Of a stretch of 64,000 nt of DNA, positions 34,301 to 49,899 are shown in pieces. The stretch comes from Hirudinaria manillensis (taxonomy: Eukaryota; Annelida; Clitellata; Hirudinida; Hirudinidae), in the NCBI GenBank assembly GCA_034509925.1, contig CM067538.1:3463001-3527000 (forward strand). Reading direction: 5' to 3'. Numbering within the stretch: the stretch's first letter is position 1; each line of letters begins with the position of its first letter. Made by a program: the position numbers and the translations under genes. The notes beneath the pieces are model-generated. The model was not told the DNA's origin and ran no database searches. It saw nothing but the letters and a program-made list of their open reading frames with translations.

Positions 34301-37124
34301 TTTTTACCTGAACTTAGCTAGGATTGCTTAGCCATTATGTTACTTCTTTTCATAATGTTTGATCCATAGATGTATATGTGGCTAGCACAGTTCATCATGC
34401 TCTCATGGATAAGAGGAGCCTTTTCCTCAACTGACTGCTCATTAAGCATTTAACATTTGGCACTTGGTTGGATCTTTGTTATTGTTGAGTATTGTTGAAC
34501 ATTAGCCAGGTTAGCCAAATAAATAGCATTCTTGCATGAGCTGGTTTTGCTATATACTATGTCAATACCCAACCTGCAACCCCAGGGAGCATCCTTGGGC
34601 GGAGCACTACGCAAATTGGGATTGGATCATTCAAGAAGTGCCTTCACATCCTATAAGGTACTCTCATAAGATCAGCTACTTGCATCAGCAATTCTCTGGA
34701 AAAAGAGAAAAATTATCCACTAGAGCCAGAGAATGTAGGAGAGGAAAGCATCATCATGTCAATTTTTTCATTTACTGGTTAAGAACAGAAATAAATCTGA
34801 ATGTTTCTAAGAGTACAATGTTAAAATAGTTAAATCCAAGTAAGATCTAAGAATTAAAAAAAAGTTTGAAGATTCTAGCCTGTTCTGACTATACAAACAG
34901 TGTTGATCTTGATCTCAATCCACTAGAAAATGGATAGGATAAATTATCAAGCTAGGCCTATAAAGGTGGGAGGCAGTTATGTTAAAATTAAAAAGAGCTA
35001 GATGATATCAGGACCACCCAAAATGAACTTCTTAAGGGATGAATTTCATAAGGAAGTTTATCATTTCAGTTAACAGCTTTTTCTGAATAATAGAGAAAAG
35101 CATAAATATGAGCATTGAGTGACTTTTTATGACAAAAAAAATAAGTTGTTGATGCTATTATTGATTTTTTATGTTAACCTCCTATTGTTTTTGGGTGCTG
35201 CAAAAGAAATGGGTGGAGTGTCTAAACCAAGCTAATCGGAGAAAAAAAAGCAGAATGCCACATTTGTTTAATTTCTATCTATCCTTATTTATTCTTTAAT
35301 AATGTTTTTAATATTTTTAATAATTATCTTTAAGCCATGAAAATTAAATTGCAGAACGCAATAATCTTGTGAACCTTAAAGCAATTTACAAGCTGCAATT
35401 ACTCTATCTCCAGTGTCTTTACATTCACATGAAAATGTCTAGAGGTTAGAATGGACTCCGAATTTTTTTGCCTGTGACTGATAATAGATAAAAATTTATC
35501 TAAATATTATCCCCAAAATAGTATAATTCAAGAAAAATCAAATTTGTTATGCTAAAATCTGGTATATGAAATATGAAAGTACTACCGATAGTATTTGATT
35601 TGTATGGGATATCATCAGATGTCTTGGTTCTTGATGTCTATCTTGAGGAGATGCTAATGGAGAGGTTTATAGCTTATTGTTTTCATATCTTAGGGAGGAA
35701 ACCAGACTTTTGACTTAATAAAACCAAAATGAATAACTTTTGAGGACATATTTCTTGATAAGTAACCAAGCATTACACAGACTGTATATTATAAATACAT
35801 ATATTTGAGATTTTTTAAAACAAAATAAGATGTAGTTTTATAAAAATTTTAAATTTCCTTTCCTTCTTGGGGAAAGTATTCAATGTGGTACTGATTTGAG
35901 GTACTTGTACTTGAGCTGAATATTAATAAAAACATAAAACTAATAAATTTAAGTAAATTGGAACTAGGACAATTCTAGAAAACTGTGGAAATGGTGTCCA
36001 CTGACAAAATAGCACTAAAAAAATAGATATCAGTGAAGTACTTGTTCAAGTCTCATTAAATGTGATTTTGTCATGTCAGTCTTAGGTGGTGTGGTGTTTG
36101 TGGACCAAGTTTGTAAATGGTGGACTGAAGGCTGGGCCAGACAGGCCTGCTAAATCTGGGAGCAGGCTTGGGCAAAAAAAAATTGGCCCATGATGATCTC
36201 TAGTGTACAATAGTTGCTTTATGACCTTGGTCATTATTGTGCAAAATTATTGGGGTTTTGGGGTGCCCCAAGGAGCCAATTTTTGTGATCAATGCCCAGC
36301 CTGCCCTTTTAGGGACCACCATCAGGTGGGACGACATACAAATGGGGACCATTGTCACTGCCAACAATGTGGAGACAATTTTTCATAGACTGCGAGGAAT
36401 GTTCTGAATATTGCTTAGGAACATTGGCCAGAGTTTGATGATGATAATAATAACAAATTATTAACACTTTATTAAAGTGGAAAATGTCTGGTGGACTTCA
36501 AGGCCACTGAAAGGCTGATAGAGGGATTCAATTTGAGTGAATGACTTGAACCTTATACCTTGTCTCCTTAAACAAAATGTCTCTATCATGCTCAGATGAA
36601 TGTACCAGCAGATTGATTTCCCTGAAAATATACCTCTTTTGGAACAAAAATTATTATAAGTTTCCATCTTATTTTTGGGGAAAAATGTTAGTAATGAAAA
36701 AATTGGTTTTTGAAATTATGTCTCTGGTGATAAATTTATTTATTTGTGGAAGGGGGTTGATAAATGTCTGAGAAGTATGCTTCAAATTCAGAATGGATAT
36801 ATTGGAGGATGTTTGAGCACTCTAACCTCAAATTTGTGATACATTAATATGGGGAGAGAACAAAATCAGCTGTCTTGTTGTCCTTTTCAAAATTAAATTT
36901 ATGTGTTCTATGGGATAATATCATTTAACTTTTAAAATCTTCTACAAATGATGGATATGCTTTCAGAAGACTATGATGAACATTTTGAGAGAACTCTGGC
37001 CACACTTCCTATGCTTGGTAGAATAAATGAACTCCATGCAAAAAGGATGCAAGATATGAAAATGACTTCCACAGAAAGTTTTCCTCCACTTCACAGAGAA
37101 GTTTTTGATAGTGGTCACACATGA
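19379..37124 (+). CDS. Nuclear receptor transcription factor, NR1-like, subgroup unclear
   Basis: Ligand-regulated or orphan nuclear transcription factor. Coding exons: 19379-19501 (acceptor at 19359), 21178-21319, 24573-24730, 27034-28152, 31042-31168, 33043-33178, 33277-33407, 35355-35444, 36967-37124; total 727 codons plus stop. DNA-binding domain, residues about 19-85: first finger C-x2-C-x13-C-x2-C with P-box CEGCKG, second finger C-x5-C-x9-C-x2-C, then [18 protein letters not shown] long Ser-rich hinge follows, nearly all in the 1.1-kb fourth exon, with an unusual extra CxxC...CxC patch ([17 protein letters not shown]) near residue 240. The ligand-binding domain keeps the signature [16 protein letters not shown], helix 8-9 ([13 protein letters not shown]) and ends PPLHREVFD before the stop. 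An in-frame TAA precedes the ATG, but upstream coding exons joined at the 19359 acceptor cannot be excluded. E75, E78, Rev-erb and HR96 DNA-binding domains all differ; an HR97-like identity is possible. Confidence 0.9.
20590..20960 (-). mobile_element. LINE reverse transcriptase fragment
   Basis: On the minus strand a broken frame reads [17 protein letters not shown] and then a decayed [13 protein letters not shown] site, the RT palm motifs of CR1/Jockey-type LINEs (usual forms PQGSxLGPLLF and YADD). Stops interrupt it. In the intron between receptor exons 1 and 2. Confidence 0.6.
21760..22250 (+). mobile_element. LINE reverse transcriptase C-terminal fragment
   Basis: A plus-strand frame near 21930-22040 reads [20 protein letters not shown] followed by [10 protein letters not shown], the RT thumb motif of the usual form LVRPxLEYxxxVWxPxxxxDIxxLExVQRR. 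Degenerate, in the intron between receptor exons 2 and 3. Confidence 0.6.
23170..24459 (+). mobile_element. pogo/Tigger (CENP-B-like) transposon relic
   Basis: Left end CAGTAAAACC follows TA; the right end GGTTTTACTA is its decayed inverse. At 23480-23570 the plus frame encodes [19 protein letters not shown], like the pogo/CENP-B N-terminal helix-turn-helix. At 23720-23850 broken frames resemble the DDE-domain stretch around DxKDRxxxLLxxNxxGxEK. Stops throughout. A different element from the one at 4882-6516. In the intron between receptor exons 2 and 3. Confidence 0.65.
26528..26600. mobile_element. Possible hAT terminal fragment
   Basis: Reads GGGTTGGCAAACTTTTGG, resembling the terminal repeat type of hAT elements. 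No matching opposite end was found nearby. Confidence 0.3.
26715..26830 (+). pseudogene. Partial duplicate of receptor exon 4 inside the preceding intron
   Basis: About 115 bp closely matching 27812-27910 of the receptor's fourth coding exon; both contain TAATGTCACAAGAACAT, GATCCTCTTTGTGAGAAT and GATCATAATGAAGAGAG. The copy has an early stop and lacks splice sites in register. It sits about 300 bp upstream of the exon. Confidence 0.8.
28440..30180 (+). mobile_element. 3' half of a LINE (RT, C-terminal domain and 3' tail), decayed
   Basis: The frame at 28473-28946 encodes the RT palm: [11 protein letters not shown], the catalytic [13 protein letters not shown], then [17 protein letters not shown] and [10 protein letters not shown]. 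From 29330 to 29690, in shifted frames, follows [20 protein letters not shown] and later [17 protein letters not shown], a C-terminal nuclease-like region found with this RT type. The 3' tail runs to about 30180. GC content is clearly higher than the surrounding receptor intron. Several stops and shifts; inactive. Confidence 0.8.
30674..30971. mobile_element. MITE with perfect 11-bp inverted ends
   Basis: TGTTATAACCC at the left and GGGTTATAACA at the right, 298 bp apart, with GTAT directly outside both ends as a possible 4-bp target duplication. The left interior also carries GGGGTCTGCAAACTA, hAT-like. In the intron between receptor exons 4 and 5. Confidence 0.55.
31500..32520 (-). mobile_element. 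Tc1/mariner relic
   Basis: The reverse complement near 31950-32010 encodes [14 protein letters not shown], the first catalytic Asp region of Tc1-type transposases. Near 31620-31680 it carries a decayed PDLxPTEN region. Frames are broken and the ends were not found. In the intron between receptor exons 5 and 6. Confidence 0.65.
33450..35340. other. Receptor intron, no further element assigned
   Basis: Intron between exons ending at 33407 and starting at 35355. AT-rich; the frame at 34536-34829 has no recognisable similarity. Nothing I can support. Confidence 0.4.
36440..36560 (-). mobile_element. CR1/Jockey-like LINE 3' end with (ATT)n tail
   Basis: On the minus strand it matches 42085-42178 and 55009-55110. 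Shared core: CAGTGGCCTTGAAGTC, CCxGACATxxxCxACTxTAAT, then an ATT-repeat tail (seen here as TAATAATAA). A short 5'-truncated copy in the last receptor intron. Confidence 0.65.
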
Positions 37125-39870
37125 AATTGACTCCAATTATTATCATTTATTTGCTAATATTTCTCATGCCTTTTAATAATTACTATTCCACTTGCTACAA
37201 TATGTCAGATATGACTGAAACAATTATTGTACAAAACAGAAGTTAAGATTTTTTACTGAGTTAGATATTGGTTGTGTTTTATAAAGCCAGTTTGTGGTCA
37301 TAATTAAATAACATGAAATGTATTAAACATTGTCAGGTGATGTAAATGTAACAACCTTATCTATTGCATTGTTAAGATGTGAGGTCTATTGTTGATATGT
37401 TTGTGATACTTGTTTCAGTTTTATTATTATTTTTATAATAATTTTGTTGATGACACTTTTGCAATTTTATTATGCTAGACAAAATCAAGTTTATCCAACT
37501 TCTTACAAAATTATTCTAATTCAGTTATCCTGTTATTGTAAAACTTTATTCTTATGTTAGGCTCTCATGTTGTGAAGTGCGAATATAACTTGTTTTGACA
37601 AAGTGGCTGCTCGTGCTAATCCCAGTGATTTGGAAAAAAAATTAACTGCGATCATTATAGTTGTTGCTTGTAAATTATTTGTAGCTTTTTTTTATGTTAA
37701 TCTTACACTGCTGTCACTGAAAGCAATGCTATCTGTTAATTGTTCATTTATATGGATGAGTAACATTGTATCGTTAAAATATGCTATTGAAAAAATATAA
37801 TGGTGATCAACTATTAAATCAGTTATTGTTGCAAGTAATCTGTTGTTGCATCAAGTTTAATATTCTAACTCTTTAAAGAGTCTGTTTCAAGTGATTTTGG
37901 ACTCTTTTAAAAACATTTTATAATGTCAATTCTTCTACTTACATTTTGGTTGAGTGTAACAATTCAATATTAGTGTAATGTTTTCAGGGTCAAATTATTT
38001 GGTCTTTTCTTATTACCTTATTATGTGAGCACTTTAGTAATCAAGCCCATATGCTACAATTTACTAGAGATTCATCTAGATTTCCTTTAAGAATGTCTGC
38101 CAAATTGTCATTTGGATTGTATATAATATTTCCTTCCTGGATGTGGCTTGTTGCAGTAAAAACATCTATAAATATCTAAATGGCATCTCTAGTCCCATAA
38201 AAGCTTTTTGCTGTAGCCTCAGATAATGAATACAATTGAACCTTGATTGCATCTTGGCAGAAGTGCCTTCAATTATTTCCTCTCTTAAACTTACATTAAC
38301 AATTAAACAGTTTTGTTGCTTTGTGTAAATGTGATCTTTTCTGTGCTATTTTTTAATTAAATTTTTCTGTGTTTAAATCAAAATATTTCTCATGACTTTC
38401 CCAGACCTCTTAATGCTAACATCTAATGGTATTTGAGTTATTGATTCTGCTCTCTGCAGCATGGTTTCCATTAAGGTGCTTATTAATTATTGGTCTTGAT
38501 GTTTCAAGTTACCTTTAAGAATTAATTGCTTTAAAAAAATACCATTACTTAAATTTATTCATTATTACAAATTACAAATCAGTTATTAAATTGAAAATTA
38601 TTTTATAAAATTCGTTGCAAAAGGATTGCCATAAAAATGATTACTTGATTCTTTCAGGATGTTTGTTGTATCATTTGTCCTTCTTTATTAGGTGATGGTC
38701 TCTTGCCATCTTAATTTCACAATTATCTTGGACAAAGTTTTGGATATGTTCTAAAGCTTGTGGCTGTAGATAAAAGCTGTTTTTAATATATTTTAAAATG
38801 TAATGCTGTAGTTTGTATAGGAATGTGTCAAATGTTATGGTGTATGGTCAAATATTATGCCTCAAACAGATGATTTGCATAAAATAAATAAAAGTGGCAC
38901 AGATATCAAGCTGCTGCTTACAGGACTTCATTTTATCTAAGAATTTACATGTAGGATGTTTTCTCATTTAAAAATTAAAATTAAATATATTTTCATTAGA
39001 ATATGATGAATTATGTTTTTGTTCACTGGGAATGCATTTTCCATTGGGATTTCAGAGAAGCTGTAGGAAATATTAGCTGGTTTTCTGGAAGCTAAGATGT
39101 TGGAACAACCTTGATAAATGTTGCTTCAGACCCAGCAAAATTACTAATGATAACTGAAGTGATCACACCTAAAATTGAAAAGTGGTGCCAAGAAGTACCT
39201 TTGAATTGGGTGCCTCACGAAATTTATAAATAAATAGTACAGACAGTCATTTGATTGTTTATTGCCTCAATGTTTTTTTTACAACAATTCTAAGATATCT
39301 TTTGAATACAAAAACTCATTCTGGCATATTTTAATGTGGAAGGAACAGGCAAAAACCAATTAACTCTTAAAATATTGCAACCAAATTTTCAATTAAAGTG
39401 AGTATGTGATTAACACCATATTTTCTCTTGATGGGATGGAAGGAATGTTTGTTAATCTCATGGTTGAATTTTGCTTTTGTTGCACTGTCTAAGATTTTTT
39501 TATGGGTTTTGACTTATGGAGACTTTTATAATGTCTTTCAAAATTGCTCCCATAGGCATGGCTAGAAAAATTTTTTTTAATATTTAATCATTAAAAAACG
39601 TTTTATAATTTTTCTGTTAAGAAAATGAATTCAATTTCTTATAGAAAATGGCCACTTTTTTAAAAACTCCATTGAATTATGGAATGGTTTTATCTTTTTT
39701 AGGTCAGAAATGTCGAATTACCACTTCGCCAGATCCGCTTAAAGTTGACAGCGTACTAGGACAAAAAAAATATCGATGCGCTTATTTAAGTATTTTTAAC
39801 TCACTGTGTTACATCTGAGCCAATAATATTTATTAACTATGGCAAAAACTAACTCGCCGGCAAAAGCAGA
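37125..39870. other. Receptor 3' UTR and downstream intergenic sequence
   Basis: Very AT-rich and free of recognisable coding sequence. AATAAATAAAAG at about 38883 is one candidate poly(A) signal; a nearer site may be used. Nothing else is visible. Confidence 0.4.
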
Positions 39871-39879
39871 GTTCCAATT

Positions 39880-40610
39880 CCTGTGACTTATCCACTATTC
39901 AGTCAGTACCCCATATCTTATGCTATCGGGCGTTCAACAGGGTTCAGTCTTGGGACCGATACTCTACCTTGTACGCTGATATTAGGGATATCATCTCCAA
40001 ACATGGATTCTCCGGTTATCAACATGCTGACGACACTTAGATTTTTGTCGCTGCAACCTTAACTCTCGTTAGTCGCATGTCGGATTGCCTCGATGGGGTA
40101 GCTTCCTGGACGGCATCCAGCCCTCTACTATTTAACGCCGACAAGACAAAAGCGATCTGGTTTGGCAACCCCGCTCAACTCAGTAGGATCAGTGGCCTCC
40201 TGCTCTGTCTTGCGGGTTCATCAATCACACCTTCACAGGCAGTCAGAAATTTGGGGTCTACCTTGACTCATGCCTGACCATGAAACCCCATGTCATTCGG
40301 GTCGCTGTCCTGCTATGCAAAACTTCGCATCCTCAGGGAAACAAAGCCATTCCTGCCGCCTGAAGCCTTTCGATCTCTCACTGTGCAATTCATACTCGCA
40401 TGTCTTGACTATTGCAATTCCCTGCTGATCAATGCCAACCGCCAGGTCATCACCACTTATCAAGCTGTGGTGAACAGAGCTGCTCGACTCATAATTGGAG
40501 GGAGAACATCGGACCATATCACTCCAATTTCAATTCAATTTCGCAAATATTTTAAGTGCCTTTTTTATCCAAGTCCTAGGATGCCAAGGCATTGCAACGC
40601 ACTTTAGCTC
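39880..40610 (+). mobile_element. CR1/Jockey-like LINE reverse transcriptase fragment
   Basis: Broken plus frames follow RT order: SGVQQGSVLGP-like text at about 39930-39960, a decayed HADDT site at 40025-40040, NADKTKAIWFGNP at 40135, then LACLDYCNSLLINANRQ and NRAARLIIGGRTSDHITPI near 40420-40520. GC content is far above the flanks. Cut off before its 3' end. Confidence 0.75.
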
Positions 40611-40739
40611 AACCACAATCGAGTACAATAAAATGAAACTAGTGAGAATAAAAGACGAAGACGATCAAAAAATAAAAAATGAGAATATGGAGAACAATTA
40701 ATAATCATAATAAAATAGTCCAATTTAATTAAGAATAAC

Positions 40740-41260
40740 CTTGATTAAAGAAATGAGTATTTAGATTGGCATTAAAAAGCCCAGGTGTGGCGGCTTTTTG
40801 AATGTGAGCGGGAGTGCGTTCCATGTTTTGGGACCATTGACGTAGAAGGAGCGGTCACCAAACTTGACAGGTAGGGTATTTTAAGCCATTGTAGAACCTC
40901 AATCACCGGTGTGATGTGCTCAGAGGTCCTGGTTCCAGAGATGAGCCTTGCCGCTGCATTCAACACACCCTGATAGTAGTGGAGCGTCCTATTACTGACA
41001 TTTGTAAGCAAAGAGTTGCAGTTTTGTCAGAATGAATTGAACTACCAGGGTAACGAATGTGTTGTGCGGAATTAATGGGTTTGCCTCTCCGAGAACCCGA
41101 AGTGTGACACAATAGCTTGCAGACACTCTTCTTGCGTGCTCGTCCATTGTCAAGCCGGAGTCCAAATATGCCTCAAGATTTCGGACTGACCCCGACGGAA
41201 CAACATCAGCTCCATATGAAGTTGTGTCACCGATTTGCTCAAAATACGCTTGTTATCGAA
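40740..41260 (-). mobile_element. CR1/Jockey-like LINE fragment, minus strand
   Basis: The minus frame at 40772-41011 encodes VLNAAARLISGTRTSEHITP followed by VIEVLQWLKIP, the RT C-terminal stretch also present at 40470-40520. Its downstream side (lower coordinates) has a C-terminal MVPKHGTHSRSH-like end and an AT-rich tail near 40690. Related to but not identical with the neighbouring fragments. Confidence 0.7.
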
Positions 41261-41281
41261 AATTGAATTTAATGGATTTCG

Positions 41282-42178
41282 ATGAAGAACACTGAATCAT
41301 CCCCGTTTAAAATGGTATATTCTTCCCCGCAACCGTCAACATCACTCCACCGAAACCGCCGTTCTCCGCGTCTCCTCGGACCTCCTCTGCGGAGGCCGAC
41401 GAAATGTCGCTGCTCGTCCTCCTCAACCTTTCGGCCGCCTTCGACACTGTCGATCACGACATACTCCTCTAACGACTTGAGAGATCTTTCGGCTTCTCGG
41501 ACTGCGTCCTTGAATAGTTCCGGTCTTACCTGGCCGATCGTTCCTTCTGCGTCGGTCATGGTCAACTCGCGTCGCCCTCGGCTCGCTCCTTTTCTCGATG
41601 TACACATCAGAACTTGAGAACATCATCCACTCTCACAAACTCCACTGTCACATATATGCCGACGACACCCAAGTCTACGGTCACTGCAAACCCGACCATA
41701 CCGAGGCCCTCTCTTCCAGGATGTCCCGATGTGTGAGGGCCATCAGCGATTGGATGTTCAGCAGCCGTCTGCAACCGAACAGCAGCAAAACCGAGGTGAT
41801 GTGGACTTCCACGCCCAGACATGCCTCGGTGCTTCCTTCGAGGTCAGGAAGAACATCGTCACAGCCCTGATCCTCTCCAGGATCGACTACGGAAATGCTA
41901 CGCTTACGCTCCCGTCCTGTCGCCTGGAGCGGAAGCAGAGTCATCAGCACGGCAGCCAAGCTCATCTTCAGCAAGAGGAAGTCCGACGGCAGGTCCATCG
42001 ACGAAGTTAGCCCGAGGACATGGAACAGATTGGACCTCGCAGTGACCACCTCAGACCCAGCCCCGTTCGGCTTCCACTCCGCCCTGAAGACCTTCCTTTT
42101 CAGTCGCCCTCACTCCCCTCAGTGGCTTTGAAGTTCACCGGACATATGCCACTCTAACGAACCGAATTATTATTATTA
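41282..42178 (+). mobile_element. CR1/Jockey-like LINE fragment with 3' end
   Basis: Markedly GC-rich. In shifted frames it shows LLNLSAAFDTVDHDIL, the catalytic HIYADDTQVYGH at about 41645-41680, SRLQPNSSKTEVMW at 41765 and a final PRTWNRL...FHSALKTFLF block at 42005-42105. The tail ends GAATTATTATTATTAAT at 42162-42178. Multiple frameshifts; several frames read open on both strands only because of base composition. Confidence 0.78.
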
Positions 42179-43165
42179 ATCGTAAAAAAAACGTTTCAGT
42201 TCATTTCATGAATTTTAGCCAAAAATATTTACATAACTTTATCATAGACAATTATCACAATAATTCATGGTAAAATTTCGAAAATAGACTTCAGAATTTA
42301 AAAAAAAACTCTGCCCATGGGCAAATAAGGAATTTGATAATTTTAATATTACAAAGATTAAGTTTAAATTTCATTTAAAATAAATAAATAACTAATTTAT
42401 ATTTCGCAAAAAACTAAAACGTATGTTTTTGTAGTGTTGAGGTATACATACCTACAGAAATTAATATTTTTATTATCGCTCTTAAAATGGTTCATAGTGT
42501 GCACCACGGTCAGATTTTTATTTTTTTCTTCATTCATTTGTATTTTAACCGATACTGACATTCTTCCTAAATGCAATGCTGGTTTAAAAATGATCATTCA
42601 CAAATTGTTAATAACTAATATAAACCACTGGACCTAGTAGTACTAAGTATGATTTACGAGCTTCTTTTTACCGATTGACATTCACGATTATGTGGCGAAA
42701 GTGATAGAATAAAATGGGCCTATTGCAATTGATGTCATTAGCTAATGTTAGTAGCAATCAGCCTAGTGGTAATGACCAATCCCAACTGATATATGCTAAA
42801 GATTATTAAAATCAAATGATTTTTTGGCTAGTAAGGCTGCCTCAAATTGTATGGATTTTGAAAAACTGAAAAATATAGGAATTTAATTTTGAGATGTTAG
42901 TGCATTTTCCATATCAATTTACATTGTTCTTGCATGAACTGCTGCCTGATGACACATTTATTGAAAATGTAAAGCAAATTTTCTGCAATTCTTCAGTAAG
43001 GGTTAATATAATTGGATGAGTCAGTAATTTGCCAATACAATTAATGCACTCAATAAAGCAAGTATGAGTTTGAATGGACTTGACTTCTTCAAGGGGAATC
43101 CCTCATTATCTTACTTTTTACTAACATTTGGCTTATAATATGTTTTGTCAAACTGTTAAAGTGTT
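42179..43165. other. Intergenic stretch, nothing recognised
   Basis: AT-rich sequence without supported features. The missing first exon of ELP3 could lie here or in 44107-44610. Confidence 0.4.
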
Positions 43166-43169
43166 TTAA

Positions 43170-44102
43170 CCCTTTGATGCCCAAGGTAAAAAAAGCTTCT
43201 ACTTTCATCCAACAAATATGTTGTTACTGAGCACCATAACATATATAAGTGTATGTATGGTCTAAACTTCTAGAGATCCTCAAATAAAATGACATTTTTA
43301 CAAATTTTTTACTCCTTATAACTTGATTGCACAAGTTATTTTCTTCATCGGGATAATTTTTTGAATTGTCCTGATAATCTGTTGTAATCATTCATTAATC
43401 CATCCGTCTATATTTGATAGATTTGTCACCAAAATTTGTTTCACAGCCTTTTCTTTCACCCAAGTTTCTATAAACTTCAAGAAAGTTATTTATTCTTTTG
43501 TTGCCAACAATTCTAATCATGGTAACTTTGCTCATTTGAATTTCCCACAACATGATATCATCACTGTTGATCACACAAAGAGTTATAACATACTTATTTT
43601 ACATTAAATGAAAATCTAAGCTAGTCTAAAGTTGTAACATGTTTTATGTTATGATAAAAATATGTTATGTTATATTATATTTTGTATGATCTATTAGCAG
43701 TTTATATATTGTCATATGTAATATTGTGATTATTATTAAAAAATATGTAATAATTTAATGTAGTAATTTTGTCTTATAAGTGTTGCTAAACTTTCACATC
43801 TCTTTTATTATGTTTGACACCAGATAATCAACATTTATTTATGAATAGTTATCGGATAATATCAATTTTAGTTGAATATGTACAAAACATTTATTTTAAA
43901 GCAATAAAAAGTGCCACATGACACTGTTTAATGATTATTTAAGGGTATTTTTTTATATTCTCTGAACCTTGTGCCTATTAACTGGTAAAGTAGTCTTAAA
44001 AACAAACTTTTGGTTGACTCTCAGTAACAACAAATATGTTGGGGCATGCTTATACCCCCTCTTGGTTGAAAGAGTAAGTTTTTTACCTTGGACATCCAAG
44101 GG
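43170..44102. mobile_element. piggyBac-like nonautonomous element, TTAA-flanked
   Basis: Ends are CCCTTTGATGCCCAAGGTAA and the inverse TTACCTTGGACATCCAAGGG. TTAA lies directly outside each (43166-43169 and 44103-44106). CCCTTTG-type ends with TTAA duplication mark the piggyBac superfamily. No transposase frame; about 930 bp. A related partial sequence lies at 50190-50300 on the other strand. Confidence 0.72.
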
Positions 44103-44616
44103 TTAAGATCAAAAATAAAATGGGGAGGTTTGAAAATCTGATGCTGTTATGAAACAAACTTGAGGAAGGATATATTCATGTTCCCAAACTGAGGATGACA
44201 AGGTCACCTCATCACAATTTGAGAATTTGGACACACTTGGGTCCTAATGCCAGAGAAATGCTTTGCCATTTGTGTTAGATAATCTTGTCAAGATTAGTCA
44301 CATATTTGTGTGCATCACATAGGAGGACTAAACCAAAATGGTTATCTTGAATGCATTTTAACTGCTGAAGATTTCTTAGAAAGGGCAAGATCTCACTTGA
44401 AAGTTTATTTCCAAGTATAAAATAATTGAGAGCAAAAATTTTGGTTAATTGAGTTCCAGTTGTTAATCTGGAGTAAAAATATGATCATCATTAATTTTTC
44501 CTGAATTTTTTTCCTAACTCAGTAATTTCATCAATTGGGCAAGATAAAATGCAAATCAAGAATGTAGTCATACATACATAATATATATCTCATATTCATT
44601 ATGATGCTTTTTTCAG

Positions 44617-48593
<3,977 letters not shown>

Positions 48594-48634
48594 AGTTCTG
48601 TCTTAAGTAAAGAACGTTCTGAAGCCCTCATAAT

Positions 48635-48648
48635 ATTTTATTTTGTCT
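48635..48648 (-). promoter_or_regulatory. Candidate poly(A) signal of the claudin-like gene
   Basis: Forward TTTTATTTT reads AATAAAA on the minus strand, just past the stop at 48655 and inside the 61-bp gap to ELP3. Confidence 0.4.
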
Positions 48649-48654
48649 GAAAAA

Positions 48655-49536
48655 TCATATTCTGCTGGATCTCATGTCATCGGAATAATTAATATGTCTT
48701 GGTTTTGCAAAATGTATCACTTTTGATGCTGAAGATAAATAAGTGAGAAATGAGCAGAGTCCCATCAGGATAGTAGCACATACTTCAAGCCAAAATGAGA
48801 ATCCAAAAGTGTTCTTGTATGACATGGGCATGTAAGCTCTATGAGGAGCAATGCTTCCAAAAATGGCTAAACCTGAGACACTCAATAATGCTGAAATGAG
48901 ACACACTGTCAATGTACAAACTATGTAAGATACAAGAATTTCTTACTTGTTATAGTTAGTGCCAATAAGATGATGTATCCCAGGGCCAAGGCACAAATAT
49001 CTTTTTCCTTGTGTGACTTAAGAGTATGGTCCTTGATCCATGCCCAACAAGTAGACAGTGTAAGCAACACACATAACACTATTAGTAGCACAATAGTCAC
49101 TGTAAATATGGTCTTGCAAGTTTGAAGCCATGCTGGAATAAATGGTGAGTCAGTTTACTTTTTCAATTTTGTGCCTTGAGCGTTTACCTGGAAGAAGCCA
49201 ATCCACAATTTCTCGGAATTGGTCGTTGTAGAATATTAGTTCATTGAATGTCCAGGTGTAGCAGCCATCAAAGATTATGTCTATATCTCCAGGGCAATAT
49301 GGGTAATGGCAATTGTTGAAGCACGCTTCATGGAATCCCATCCTACTCCAAACAGAATATGAAAGATTAGTTAGAGCAGCGGTTTGTGCATTAGATCATT
49401 ACCTTTGGAAAGGACTGTTCCCGTCAGATACCAACCAATGAGAAGATGAGAATGAAATGATGTGTAAAATAGTGGCCAATATTATGAGTAACAGTGTTAC
49501 AAGACATAGTACCCGGTGACTTATTTTCGAATTCAT
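48655..49536 (-). CDS. Claudin-like four-span membrane protein
   Basis: Likely a junctional or plasma-membrane tetraspan of the PMP22/claudin superfamily. Minus-strand exons: 49403-49536, 49188-49342, 48947-49132, 48655-48905; 241 residues, ATG at 49536 with an in-frame TAG just upstream. Segments: TM1 about residues 8-28 (VLCLVTLLLIILATILHIIS), an extracellular loop with GFHEACFNNC and later DGCYTW (the claudin pattern is usually GLW-x-C...C), TM2 (FTVTIVLLIVLCVLLTLSTC), TM3 (ICALALGYIILLALTITMC with LISALLSVSG) and TM4 (FWLEVCATILMGLCSFLTYL), then a polar tail. The last intron (48906-48946) is only 41 nt. The stop lies 61 bp from the convergent ELP3 stop. Family placement rests on loop pattern and topology. 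Confidence 0.78.
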
Positions 49537-49899
49537 TAACGCACGATTCCACGACTATGTACAAAACACAGAATTTTCGCCGAGCACCTGTGTGATCCTT
49601 GTAAATACCAAACTTACCTTAGAAGTGTGTAAACAATGGACTAAGATTATAAAATTAAAAGTGGTGGCTTGAAGCAAAAATAAAATGACCGATAAAATAT
49701 TGGACAGAATTTTGTTTAGTTATTAATTTTCTGTGAATAATTTATAGATTGCTAGCGAAAGAAATGTTGGAGATCTCTGGCATATCTAAAACACTTTGGC
49801 CGAGGGTATTAATAAATGATTTGGGTTTATTCATGAGCTCATTGAAACATGAGTCTCCTCTCGAAGCCCATTTGTTTTCCCAGCTTGGATGTCCGGGGG

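Noticed and set aside
41269..42049. Many overlapping open frames on both strands
   Set aside because: GC-rich LINE remnant; only the RT-type frame order is meaningful.
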